A stretch of DNA of 64,000 bases from Icerya purchasi (GCA_039619475.1 CM077116.1:2852001-2916000), one strand, 5' to 3'. Counted from the first letter of the stretch, positions 32,266-43,080 are shown. Program-made: numbers and translations. The notes: generated by a model from the sequence alone, not told the origin.

Positions 32266-33943
32266 TTAAGAATTCTAAACAAAACGGTTATTTGCTTTAT
32301 TATTATCTGGAAATGCCATTCGTTGTTGGAGAAATTTATTATTATGTTTTGTGGTGAGTGTGGTTGACGGGGAGCCAATAAGTGGCCCATAAACGTAGGA
32401 AAAAGATGTATAGAAGAAAAGAAATTAAAAGTATTGTAGCATAAATACAATTTTGTGGACAAAATACTTTACAGTGGATAAAAAAACATTAATCATTTGG
32501 CAAAATCATGATGTTTTCGTTATAAAACTCTTAATTCAAATATGAGATTTAATGTACTTAATTTTGAAATATATATTTTATTGAAATTAATAAAAAAATT
32601 TTAAAATGGGCCGAATTTGAAAACAGCAATAAGCATATTATAAAATCTTTAATTAAAATGTAAAATCTCCGAATTTAATGAGTCCGACTTTAAAAATATG
32701 TATTTTATTTAAACTTGAAAAACTTTTTCTACTTTTGATCGACCCTGAAAAGTACAATATGCATTGAATTATATGAAACAAATGTTATATTTTATAATAG
32801 AAATTAATTGCGAAGTAAATTTCGATTTTCGTTTTTATTTTTTAAAGTTTAACTTTGATTACAGTTTGACTGTTTTATGAGTATTTATTTTATTTACTAC
32901 ATTCTATCAAGAAAAAAGTAACATTAATCAAAACAAACGGTTTCCGCTTATCGTTGTATGTGAATGATTGAAAATTAATTTCAGCGCTCAAATGATCGCT
33001 CACAAGAAGGTGACAATAAAAATAATGATAAAATAAAATGACCAGATTTGAATGCAAAAGGCAGTACATTTTTTGATTTAAATGCAATTTTTGAATTACT
33101 TAAAAAACTTGTAAAATCTTCGCAAGATTTGAGAAGCATTTGCACGTCAATATGTAAACGTTCTATATGTTCCTTCAAAAATTTAAAGTTACATCTATTA
33201 TATCTATTATTAATTTGATTCAAGAATTATTTTTTTTACTGGAATTGTAAATATTTTTCGAAAAGAATAAAAAATTGAAAGAATTTTAAATAAGTCGTCA
33301 TGAATACAAGAAGTAAAGACTTCAAAAACAGCTGTTTTTTTAAAATGAAATGTTATAAAATCTACATCACATGTAGTCTCCCCAGGGCTTCATCACAACT
33401 TTTTAGCGCATAACGCACTTTGTATTTGAAAAATCAGTTTCGGGATTATGAATATCTTTTACAAAAAGAACCAGAGAGTTGATCAATGCAGTAATTTGTT
33501 TATCATTATTCATTTTTTGAAATATTTTTACCGTACTTCGAATTAGTTGTATAACGTCAAACCTATTACTGAGTTCTCCGTTCAATGATTCCATTAAATT
33601 TTTGATTTTAAGCATGATACTTTTAGCAAAAAACAATGAACAAATAAAATCAAAGATTAACTTTTTTTAAGCGGACTAAAGGTATAAACATGTGTTTTAC
33701 TGTCAAAATCTTTATTTGTTTTAAAATACGAATTAAATTTTTTAAAACAATTCTCAGCCTTAGCATTGTATTATAAAGAACTTTATCATTTGAAAATAAC
33801 GTTTTTAACGAATTTATTGTTTACACAAAAAAAAACAACAATGATCGACGAAAATAAAAAAAACAAACAAATCTACTAAAATTCTACACTTTATTAATTT
33901 TTCACGCAAATTAACAGAACATAACTTTTACAAACAACAAAAG
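32266..33943. other. Unique loop of Foldback-like element
   Basis: AT-rich loop between the two arms. It contains decayed hAT transposase on the minus strand (32880-33640); the remainder has no recognisable feature. Confidence 0.6.
32880..33640 (-). pseudogene. hAT transposase relic (ZMYM1 / 52-kDa-repressor-like) in loop
   Basis: Minus strand from 33636: LNGELSNRFDVIQLIRSTVK and LVLFVKDIHNPETDF, then after a gap LKEHIERLHIDVQMLLKSCE, LFLLSPSCERSFER near 33000, and in a shifted frame ALKLIFNHSHTTISGNRLF. S-CERSF-ALKLI...T.S..RL is the hAT dimerisation domain. Several stops and shifts. With the hAT-like termini in both arms, this suggests the Foldback element captured a hAT. Confidence 0.55.
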
Positions 33944-35504
33944 TAAAAATAATTTTAAATTATTAAAATCACAGAAGGTATCGGCCCCTGCTCATTTTAT
34001 TTTAAAAAATTAAATTCTCCCATATTAGAAATTAAAAATTATGAATTTTAAAAGCAGATGAATTTTAGCTGAAAGTACGAAATTTGATTATTTTAAGTAA
34101 CAAGTAAATCAAACATAATGTTCTTGACATATTTTTTCTCAACTCTACATGAAATTCTTTCACAACTTCACAATAATTTAAATTTCCGAACTATTCTATT
34201 GAAATAAATTTTAGATTTTTTTTGTGTACGCTTTTAGTCCCTCTGCATCAAGATATTAACCTAGTAACAAGGAAGTGCAAATATATTTAATTTATGTATT
34301 TGTCTGCAACTATGGTCGAATTGCGAACTTCTTAACAACAGCCAAGAATCGTACAATTTAGGTCACTACAACAGACTTGTAGAAATTTAAAGAATTATAC
34401 AATAGAAGCCGCTTAATTAACAGCGAATTCTGTTCAGTTTTAAATCATTCAATCATTATATTTATATATTTTATTCTGATCCTATTAAAATGAAAGTAAG
34501 TAAAATTCCCTTAATACAAAAGTTTGAAGTATTGCGGAATAAAAACAGAGTTCAAGTTTTTCACAATATTAGAATGATCATCGGGAAATTTATTATCAAA
34601 GGAATAATTAAACGTTGACAAAAATATTGCAACAGTTGTTTTAATCAGCAATGAAACCGCGATCAAAGAGTCAAATAAACAACAGTGATGAAAATGATGA
34701 AGAAGAAATATGCAAACAAACGGTTGACGATATAGAAGTGTCAAATATAATGAAAACTTTTACCAAGTTAACAAGAGTTGCTGATTTTTTGATACTAATT
34801 TAAAAGCAAAAATTATTAAGAAAATTCAGACCAGTTGAAACAATTTATAAAGAAACGGTTAGTATACAACAGTGTAAAATAAAAGTTACCCTCACTGTTT
34901 GAAAAAGTAAAGCATTATTACAAAGTCTTATAGGCTTAGCATTAAAAGGTGAGATTTCTTTTAATAAAATTTTTTTAAAAAATTATATTTAGTCCTCACA
35001 GTTCGATCTAAATCAGTTTTGACTGCAAAAGTAAAAAATAAAAGACCCATATTGTAAAAGTTTAAAGAAAATCATTAAAAAACACCATATAACATTTTGT
35101 TATATAAGCTATACAGTATTAAAAAAAATTATTTTTAAATTATATGAATTCATGAATCGGTATTTTGGGTTATGCACCACTCCCACAACTTGGCGTGCTT
35201 GAGACGCCCCTGAATACATTATTGATACAAATTTTATTTTTTATATACGGTAACTTCCTAGCGGTCATAGTCAATAGACACTATGATTATTAACAAACAA
35301 ATACACATATAAGAACAAAAAAAAAACAGAAAAATGACTAGTGAATCATACAAAAAATTGTATTGTTTTTACTTTGTTTTCGCTGATCACCAATAATTTT
35401 TTTGAATTTTAAATTCTTTGCTGGGCAACTGTCCAGTTTTGCCTTTTCACAAATGATGCAATTGCCGAGAATGGAAAAATTAATAATTTAGCTCCTGTTC
35501 TGCA
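33944..35504. repeat. Right inverted arm of Foldback-like element
   Basis: Reverse complement of the left arm. It ends with the hAT-like terminus GCTTGAGACGCCCCTG at about 35196-35211, the mirror of 31014. Carries the plus-strand copy of the 50-codon ORF. Confidence 0.9.
34651..34803 (+). CDS. 50-codon ORF in right arm
   Basis: ATG 34651 to TAA 34801-34803, reading MKPRSKSQINNSDENDEEEI to VADFLILI. Mirror copy of 31423-31575. No family recognised. Could be a truncated first exon; no downstream continuation was found. Confidence 0.3.
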   Translation: MKPRSKSQINNSDENDEEEICKQTVDDIEVSNIMKTFTKLTRVADFLILI

Positions 35505-35733
35505 AATCGATGTGCGCTTTTGTCCGTGTGCGCTTTTATCTGTGTGCTTTTATCCATGTGCGCTTTAATCCGTGTGCGCTTTTATCCATGTGCGCTTTTA
35601 TCCGTGTGCGCTTTTATCCGTGTGCGCTTTTGTCCTGTGCGCTTTTGTCCTGTGCGCTTTTGTCCATGTGCGTTTTTATCATGTGCGCTTTTGTCCTGTG
35701 CGCTTTTGTCTTGTGCGCTTTTGTCCGTGAACC
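35505..35733 (-). repeat. Right terminal array of ~14 units
   Basis: About 14 units of the same 16-bp repeat, inverted relative to the left array and roughly four units longer, so the two ends have changed copy number independently. Confidence 0.92.
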
Positions 35734-35742
35734 ATCATCTGC
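35734..35742. repeat. 9-bp target duplication ATCATCTGC, right
   Basis: Identical to 30544-30552. Removing the element and one copy rejoins the YADD box of the host RT. Confidence 0.93.
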
Positions 35743-37059
35743 ATATGTGAACAGTTTTCCCGATATTCTTAAGTTGCACAATTCATTTATGTAAATAAGA
35801 AACAGAACGGGACCTAAAATACTACCCTGAGGCACCCCATATATTTGCGTTATACTTTCGCTATGTAATTTATTAATTTTCGTAACATATTTTCTATTAT
35901 TTAAATACGATTTGAACCAGTTGTAAATACTACCCCGGAAACCACACGAATATAGCTTGGCTAACAAAATTTTGTGGTCTACCACGTCAAAAGCTTTTCT
36001 CAAGTCAAAATAGACAGCTAAACATGATTTTCCCTTTTCTAGATTTTCTGTAATGTAGGATACGTGCTTAAATAGCGCAATATCAGTTCCTTTTCCCTCT
36101 AAAAATCCGTATTGGTTTGTACTAAAAAAATGTTTGCTATGTAGGAAACCCATTATTCTCATCTTTATACATTTCTCAAAAATTTTTGAAATAGTAGGTA
36201 GTATACATATTGGTCTGTAATTTGCCATATCACATTTGTCACCTCCCTTATATACTGGAGTAATGATACCTAATTTTAAAATGTTGGGGAATATTCCAAC
36301 CTTTACAGATTCGTTAAACAAAAGAGTTAAAGGTCTGACAAAAAATTCTACATTTTCTTTTATTAATAAAATAGATAGCCCATCTGACCCAAACGGCGAT
36401 TTATTTGGAAAAGACATAATTACATTTTTTATTTCTTCATTCAAGAAATCAATGAATCCGAAAGTTTCCAGGACGTGAGGGCTGTTTGAATGATATGCTG
36501 TAAACTTTTCGTTTTGCAATAGGTCGGTAACAGAGCTTAAAAAATAATTATTAAAATGACAGGCAACATCATATTCATTCTCGTTTGCATCTAATTTGTT
36601 ATTATTAACAATTACCTCACGTATTCGATGATTTTTACCTCCTAGTACTTTTTTCACCACCGTCCAGTATTTTTTCTGGTTCTGTTCGCAACCGTTTAAT
36701 AATGCGCTGTAATACTCCTTTTTTGCTGTTCTGGATAACTTTTGTATTAGCTTTGATATTTCTTTATACTCAGAAATCATAGTTTCACTTCCCTTGAAAG
36801 TTTTCATTTTCTTATAAATATTATTTTTCGTATTGGATAAACGTACTATTTCCTGAGTTACCCACGGTGTTCTCTTGCGTGTATTTATTTTTATTTTTCG
36901 AATTTGCTTACACTCATCCACAATTTTGGTAATATTTCGTATAAAATTTTCAAATTTGGGTGTCATAAACAAAATCAATATTAGTACAATATAAAACATA
37001 ATATATTCTAATACTTTATGCGAATAGCAATAAACGAACTGTAAAAATATAAGAAACAA
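35734..37059 (-). pseudogene. Non-LTR RT, N-terminal part up to YADD
   Basis: Minus frame from about 36990 reads FENFIRNITKIVDECKQIRK, TPWVTQEIVRLSNTKNNIYK, then RT motifs MSFPNKSPFGSDGLSILLIK, LGIITPVYKGGDKC with NYRPICILPTISKIFEK, QYGFLEGKGTDIAL, VYFDLRKAFDVVDH, VPQGSILGPVLFLIYINEL and KLFTYADD at 35743. No stops occur up to the insertion. The first ~25 codons of the open frame (37059 to ~36990) are Phe/Ile-rich flank. The endonuclease is missing, consistent with 5' truncation. Confidence 0.88.
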
Positions 37060-38633
37060 GGAGGAACTGATTTATGCATTACAATTTTTGTTTTTCAAAG
37101 TCTGTTGCGAAGGTCTCCTATCGGCGAGTTATCATTTGTTGGGCGGAGGGAGTAAAATACGTATACAACGTTGCTAGAAATAATATTCTAACCCAGTCGC
37201 AATTGGCTATTAGGTAAAAATTTACTAATGTTTTTTTGTCGTTCATATATAAAACTACATTTCGATATCATGTTTTTCGAGAATTTTATCTGTAATTTAC
37301 AATATGCAATTTAAAAGAAAACAAAATGTTTTTTTATGTTACACAAATAATTTTATTTTATTTTTTTTTATTTAAATTCTAAAATATTTTGGACCCAGAA
37401 ACCTTTTCCCTGGTGTGTTTAAAATATAAGAAAAATCGGAACGAAATACAATATATAAATAATTAAGTTCGCGTTTAAGGCTTTAGGTGTTTGATAAAAA
37501 ACGTAAAAAACAATAAACCGAGCGAATGTGTACCTACTACTCTTAAGAAATTTTATTAGGAAATATATTTTTATATCTGGTACGTCAATTCATCTTCCTT
37601 TTGATAAAATATATAGTGCAAATTTGTTTTATTAAATAATGTACGAAAGTTGTAATGTTGCATTACTCATTTTTAAATTAATTCGTGTGATTTAAAATGT
37701 GTCGTAATATTATTCGGTTTAATAGATTAATATTTTTTACAGTGATATGTATTTAAATTTACTATGCTAACTTTACTGTTTTATTACTTTCTCATTTAAA
37801 ATAGATAAAAAAACAAAACTGATGAAATACGTGATTTATTACTTTCAGTTCCAATAAATATATATATAAACTTTAATTTGTGTAGTACAAGTTTAAAGAA
37901 CTTATTATAATTATTTTTTTTTCCAAATCGGATAAATACACACGTTTCAATATTAGCGTTTATTGGACAAGATAAAAATAAACAAGATCAGTTAAGCACG
38001 ACGTTGTATGAGCTAGGGATTCTGTGTATTGAGTTAAAGATAATCATAATTTATATTTACATAAAACCAAATTCAAAATAAAGGTATCTAATTATAAATT
38101 TGTAATGTTGCATATATTTTTCACCTACTATTTCCGTAAATGTGTATATTTATAAGTGTTTAAAAATTTTTGTTTCATTATTGCTCTTTTTCGAAATTTT
38201 TTAAAACCTAGGAAGCTTTGATTACTCAAAGTATAGTTTCGCAGACTCTAAATTTAATTATTTTCTTACATAAAAAAAAAAAAATGGTGTACCCAATACT
38301 GTAATATGATGAATCTGACTTTTTTTAACTACAAAATTAAAAAATATAAGTATACCAAAAAAACGAATGTGATTACCATATATAATCAAAACCGTAGATA
38401 ATAAAAGAAACTTCAAAGAATATATCACCAAATAAATTCTGACTAAATGAAAAAGAAAGACTGAATAATAAGTGTCTGTTAGTACCATATTCAATTAATT
38501 TATGTTACATATTAAATGATGGAGAGCTATAAGTTTATAATTTTTTAAATATCATTGACTACATGTTAAATAGAAAAAATATTGGCTAATGCATTTGTCC
38601 GATTATTAATATTAATCTTGCTCATCTGCTATT
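37060..38633. other. AT-rich DNA, no gene seen
   Basis: No supported ORF, element end or RNA gene. Confidence 0.5.
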
Positions 38634-38941
38634 GCTCACGGCAGTGGCGGACTAAGCCCGTCAGAAGCCCGGGGCGGCAAAGCTGAATGGGGCCCCCAGT
38701 TTAAGAAGTTGATGTAATTTTACAATCATTTTATTCATTTCACATTTGTATGTATAAGTGTTTACGTTTATTTAGTTAAAATCTTGCAAGTGAAATTTAA
38801 ATTCGACTTAAATAAACATACATAGAATATGGATATGGATGAGGAAAATAAAATACGAATTGACCGGCAAAAAAAACAATTAGTAAAAATAAAGTAATAG
38901 GTAGTTTTTATTTTTAGTAAGTATGTAGCTATTATAGCATA

Positions 38942-39429
38942 TTATATGTGTTTTTGTGCCTTCATTTTACTGAACTCCTCAATAACTTCAGTGAAATCAA
39001 TTTCTTTTGAAACTTTTCTTTTAATTGAAAGCACGGACAGATTAATGAGTCGCTCTTGATTCATTGTAGATCGAAGATAATTTTTAATTAGTTGAAGTTT
39101 GGAAAAACTCCTCTCCATGATGCAACCGAGATGCAAATGGTCAAGAAGTATTGAAGTATAAGCGATGTATAGGGTAACGATTCACTAAAGTCCCATTTTA
39201 TTATAAACTGAAGGATTTCTTGGGCTGTCCATTTGACAGCAACGTCCACACTCGTATTGGTGGCACATACATGCCTGCGGTATCTTTTTATTTCTTGGAA
39301 AACCTGCTCCTCATCAAATTCATCGTAAATTTGTATCAGATTGTCCACTGCTACAGTCAGAGCGTCATCTGAAGCTTCTAGCATAAACTTTGTTTCAATA
39401 ATTTGGAAAATATTGTTGATTTGTTTCAT
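38942..39429 (-). pseudogene. hAT transposase C-terminal part, frameshifted
   Basis: Minus from 39429: MKQINNIFQIIETKFMLEAS, NLIQIYDEFDEEQVFQEIKR, WTAQEILQFIIKWDFSESLP and TSLILQYFLTICISVAS. A frame change near 39110 continues MERSFSKLQLIKNYLRSTMN, QERLINLSVLSIKRKVSKEI and FSKMKA. The ERSFSKL-LIKNYLRSTM-QERL-LS block is the hAT dimerisation domain of the ZMYM1/52-kDa-repressor-like group. Catalytic N-terminal regions are absent. The frame also stays open a little upstream of the Met. Confidence 0.8.
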
Positions 39430-39469
39430 GGTTTTGTATCGTTGCGAGAAAACGCTAAATCGGCCAAAT

Positions 39470-39665
39470 TCGTGGGAATAGCATATGTGTTCGGTGTCGC
39501 AGTGGCGACCTAGTGGTAGTATGTGTGAACGATGATGATGTGTGAGGACGGGCCGATTTGGTGTTGTATGTGCGAGTGCCGGCCGAGCTATGTCGAGGCG
39601 TGAGAAATGTTGTAAAAAAACCGAAAAAACGGATAGGCAGGGTGAACACCACCCTGAATAGTTTA
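39470..39665. other. GC-richer segment inside the hAT element
   Basis: Higher GC than the rest of the element, with GATGATG and ACGGGCCG/GCCGGCCG motifs. It lies where the upstream transposase should be. No motif on either strand is convincing, so it may be filler from another insertion or an internal deletion repair. Confidence 0.35.
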
Positions 39666-40185
39666 GACTATTCTAGAAAATTCTGTTGTATAAATGTGAG
39701 AATGCGTGAAAAGATTGCGCGAATGATGTGTGATATATTGTAAATTAATTTTTTCAGTAGTCAGATTATATACTTGTAGTATAAAAACAAAAACAGTGAG
39801 GTATCCTTTTAATTACTTACCTATTTTATTACTATCTAAATTATCTGTAATGATAAGATAACCTTTAGCATAGGGTCGAGGATAGTAAAAAAGATACGAA
39901 ATGCAATACATAAGTAAAACTGTATAGACATTAGAAAGATAGGCAGTAGTAGTAATTTTCTTTTAAAAATTGCAAATTACTGGTACAGACTGTATTTATT
40001 TATTCGTATTTTATCTGTATGGGATGATTTTTGTATGGGACCTCCCAACTCCAAACCACCTCTTAGATAGGTACTAAGCATATTTTTAAAGCTTTGTTTA
40101 GGATTTGATCAAGGGAACATGGAGGCGTCAGATACTCGGGGCGGGCCGCCCCTTCTGCTCCTGTTAATCCGCCATAGGCTCACAG

Positions 40186-40695
40186 AACTCTGAATTATAC
40201 ATTGCGGAAAGCTATTTATTTATCGTTCACACTGAAGCTTTTATTTAAAAGAATATCTAGCGAAGGCATGAAACAGGTCTTTGTTTTATTTACAACAGCG
40301 GATTATCACACTTTCTTCTGTGTCTCTTTAGTTTCATTTACTTTGTATATGTGTTCACCTTATAGTGGTTTATCAGATATATTAAACTGAATCATTTACT
40401 TCCTAAAATACACTCTTAGTAGAACTCGTTTAAAAATAAAAAGAAAAACGATAATGTATGTGAATAGTTTATTGGTACTCTTTCGAGTTACTTAAGCTCC
40501 AAGCTGCCATCTTATTTTGTTTTTCGCTTTTGTAAAAAACAAAAAAAAGAAAAATAACGACTGGCAAATTATTTTTGTTAAATGTGTTTTATACTTATGT
40601 GTAAATATAAGTATATTGGTAAATGCTTAAGTCAAAATTTTAAAAACAAAAAAATATGTCGCTGAAAACATCGTATTAAAAGAAACTTTGACTAA
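40186..40695. other. AT-rich DNA, no gene seen
   Basis: No supported feature. Confidence 0.4.
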
Positions 40696-42160
40696 GGGAT
40701 CATTACACTTTGTCATCTTCAAAAAATCGATTTTTTTTTTTGTGGATTTCGAAAGAAAAACATTTTTAAAATGTGTAAAAATTTCATGACGATTGAAGCA
40801 GTTTAAGTATGTTTTTCTCAAATTTGCGCTCGGTGATCTAAGCGAACCGTGTGCGTGCGCTGTTTTCTAAGCGAGCAGTGGTTTTAATGACTTTCAGCAT
40901 TGTGTATGCAAACAGCTGTTCCTATTGAACATAAGAGAATTTAAATTTTGCTTGACTGTTAGTCTTGCTTGGATTTTCATAGCGAAACCACCTTGCGACG
41001 TGTAATTCTTTTAGAAAAAAAAAAATGGACAAAAAGCAAACAAAACAGTCTAACTGCAAAGTCTAAAAAAGCGAAAATTCCAAGGCAACAGATAGAGTGG
41101 CGAAACCAATACTGATTTTACCAGCAAGTTGGCCGAGAAACTCCGTAAAACTGAAAATGCTACATTTGATGTGAAGTATGAAGAAAATAACAATTACTGC
41201 ATCATAAACTTTTTTTTAGTGTTTTCTACTTTGCAGTCTTATGTAAAGTGTAAAGATTGTAATGAAGATATAAAGTTTAGTCAATACGGAGTGCGGGAGC
41301 TTGGTTTTATAGTTTGTGTCATGTGTACTTGCGGTGAAAAATACATCGACTAACGTTCAATGATTGGAACCTGCTATGAAATAAACTGGCGATTTTGCAT
41401 TTTTAATGGTGGATTTATACCTATTTTAAAAATAATGGAAGTTATGGGTGTACAAATTGGGCTCAGAGCCTTGATATTGGTCAATAAGCGCAACAACAAC
41501 CGCATATGCTCAGCGAACCGTCGCAGCTCTTATAAGCCACAAGAGGCCAACGCTGAAGGCATTTCATATGGTGCAGTCATCGTTGATTAGCTGTAAACAT
41601 GATTTTTTTATGATTTTTTAACAACAAAAACTTTGAACGCGTTTTTTTGAAACCCCTTTATTTTTGTACGGCATCTACTTGACTGATCCTTACAAAATTT
41701 TAACCCCATATTCGTTACATGTGTAGGTATAGCCGGAACTGGAATTATGGCAAAATATCGATTTTGCAATTTTTATAATCGAAAATCATCCAAAAAAACG
41801 TTATTTTTCGAAAATTTTTGTTCCAACAACCGGCATTTCGTTAATTTTGTATAAAAATTAATAATTCTAGTTCGGGCTATAGCCACAGTCATACTGAAGT
41901 TAAATCAATTTGATTTTTGTGTTTCAGGTAATTGTTTTCTCCAAAAACGTCAACGCCACTTGCATCAGTTTGTTTGAGGTGCTTTGCTGATAACTTAATT
42001 ATTAATTTATAATCTTAAATCAATAAAAAAAAACCTTTTCATACATTTTAAAAGTGATTTTATAAAGCTTTTAAAGATTTAGTTCACATTTAATACAGGG
42101 ATCGTATAAAAAATTCCCAAAAATTGCTTATTTTTCAGGCGGATAAAGTGTAATGATCAC
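40696..42160 (+). mobile_element. Mutator-like transposon relic with inverted ends
   Basis: The left end GGGATCATTACACTTTGTCA (40696) and the right end, reverse-complemented, GTGATCATTACACTTTATCC (from 42160) match over about 20 bases with three differences. Between them lies a decayed transposase of the arthropod Mutator-like type. I could not confirm a target duplication. The size of 1.47 kb implies internal deletion. Confidence 0.65.
41114..41590 (+). pseudogene. Mutator-like transposase relic
   Basis: Reads FTSKLAEKLRKTENATFDVK, LVFSTLQSYVKCKDCNEDIK, GVRELGFIVCVMCTCGEKYI, an in-frame TAA at 41351-41353, then MIGTCYEINWRFCIF, a degraded middle, and NKRNNNRICSANRRSSYKPQ with EGISYGAVIVD, stop 41588-41590. 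The C-x2-C...LGF...C-x-CG-KYI arrangement followed by a C-terminal SNRRS...G-SYG is the pattern of the arthropod 'Mutator-like transposase domain' family. The catalytic centre is deleted. Same frame on both sides of the stop. Confidence 0.65.
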
Positions 42161-42517
42161 TTAATAGGAACAGCTACTAGTAAATACTAGAATATTAATT
42201 TAAAAATAATTTACATACACTAAATTATTCTAAAGATATTGGAAGGTACAAATTTATTGTAAAACATTAAAGAATATATTCGAAACCTATTCATTGTTTG
42301 GTTATTTTTTTTTCAAATTTTTGGATTTTCGGTGCTTCGAAGTCCCGTTTTGAGACTAGAAATTTAGAAGCTTAAGACTAGAGCAATATCTCTTCAGTTG
42401 TTTGCAGACATCGTAACCAAACATCATGAACCAGTGGATTGAGTAACCACCTGACGCCATTTCTCTCAGTTGTTAATAATTTTCGTTAGTTTTGATAGAG
42501 ACAATTTTGTGACAGAT
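42161..42517. other. AT-rich DNA, no gene seen
   Basis: No supported feature apart from leading into the 3' end of the minus-strand RTE fragment. Confidence 0.35.
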
Positions 42518-42915
42518 TTAATATGATCTAAGAATCTCATCTGTGGTCGCCCTCGACTCTTTTTTTCTATTGATTTTTTTTTGTATGAGAATTCGTTTTA
42601 ATCCGTTCCATCTCATAACATGTCCAAAGAATTTTAACCTCTGTCTTACTATCATGGGAAGTAATTGTTGTATCGGCTCTATACACAGCTGTTTTAAGAT
42701 TGGTAGATTGGTTCTGTGTTCTGCCCAAGATATTCTTAGACACGCCTGTAGCAAGTCATCAAAAGCTTCAATTTTCCGGCGTGATGTCACTGTTACATTC
42801 CAAGGTTCTGAACTGTAATGAAATATTGAGTGTACTAGCATTTGCATTAATATTTTTTTCACTTGGCATGCCATTTGATGGTCCATATTTCTGTAAGGTT
42901 GTTTAATAGGTAAAA
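42518..42915 (-). pseudogene. RTE-like element C-terminus (5'-truncated)
   Basis: Minus frame reads MACQVKKILMQMLVHSIFHY, RRKIEAFDDLLQACLRISWA, EHRTNLPILKQL and RQRLKFFGHVMRWNGLKRIL. It matches the C-terminal domain seen in the first element (YGAETW...MYCWRRMLRI-W...R-NG...). The Glu-Thr-Trp position reads SEPWNVT here. The open frame upstream to 43099 runs through AG-repeat and GC-rich flank and is not part of the element. Confidence 0.7.
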
Positions 42916-42939
42916 AAGAGGAATTTTGGGACAATTTTG

Positions 42940-43080
42940 AAAGAGAGAGAGAGGGTGGGGGATAGAGTGCTAGAGAGAGAAAGAGATATTGCACGTTGCC
43001 ACCGCGTTTTCCTGGCACCTTGCCACCATTTTTTTCTAGTACCTCGGAACTGTCTTCTTTCCTAGCACCTTGCCCAGCCG
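42940..43080. repeat. (GA)n patch and short tandem CACCTTGCC repeat
   Basis: GA-rich runs at 42941-42990 are followed by three loosely spaced copies of CCTGGCACCTTGCC / CTAGTACCTCGG / CCTAGCACCTTGCC at about 43011-43075. Confidence 0.55.

Larger units (their letters stand above)
30553..35733. mobile_element. Foldback-like element, 5.2 kb, with giant inverted arms
   Basis: Ends GGTGACCGGATAAAAGCGCA (left) and, reverse-complemented, GGTTCACGGACAAAAGCGCA (right), flanked by a perfect 9-bp direct duplication. Each end is an array of a 16-bp unit, followed by a non-repetitive arm. The arms 30553-32265 and 33944-35733 are inverted copies that look almost identical by eye. The loop 32266-33943 is unique. 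Repeat-built inverted ends and a 9-bp duplication are the hallmarks of Drosophila FB elements, which are related to MULEs. No MULE transposase is recognisable inside, so this copy is presumably non-autonomous. Confidence 0.9.
29403..36990 (-). mobile_element. CR1/Jockey-like non-LTR element split by a Foldback-like insertion
   Basis: Minus-strand element whose coding begins near 36990 (5'-truncated after the endonuclease), runs to the YADD box at 35743, is interrupted by 30553-35733, and resumes at 30552. The 3' UTR is 29403-29790 and the tail on the minus strand is TTTGA repeats (rc of AAATCAAATCAAATCAAATC at 29405-29424). No RNase H is visible. TTTGA tails and this RT type fit CR1/Jockey relatives; the clade is inferred. 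Confidence 0.8.
38642..40177 (-). mobile_element. hAT element with 8-bp target duplication
   Basis: Begins CAGTGGCGGACTAAGCCCGT and ends TCCGCCATAG (rc CTATGGCGGA), typical hAT termini with a longer imperfect GC-rich inverted region (GGGGCGG near both ends). Flanked by GCTCACGG (38634-38641) and GCTCACAG (40178-40185), an 8-bp duplication with one difference. Length 1536 bp, so it is internally deleted; only the transposase C-terminal part is present, on minus. Confidence 0.85.

Noticed and set aside
35510..35794. Repeated RVRFYPCALLSMCAF-type peptides
   Set aside because: Artefact of translating the 16-bp tandem repeat in several frames; not a protein repeat family.
40627..40821. Minus ORF across the left end of the Mutator-like relic
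   Set aside because: Spans the terminal repeat and poly-T; no motif.
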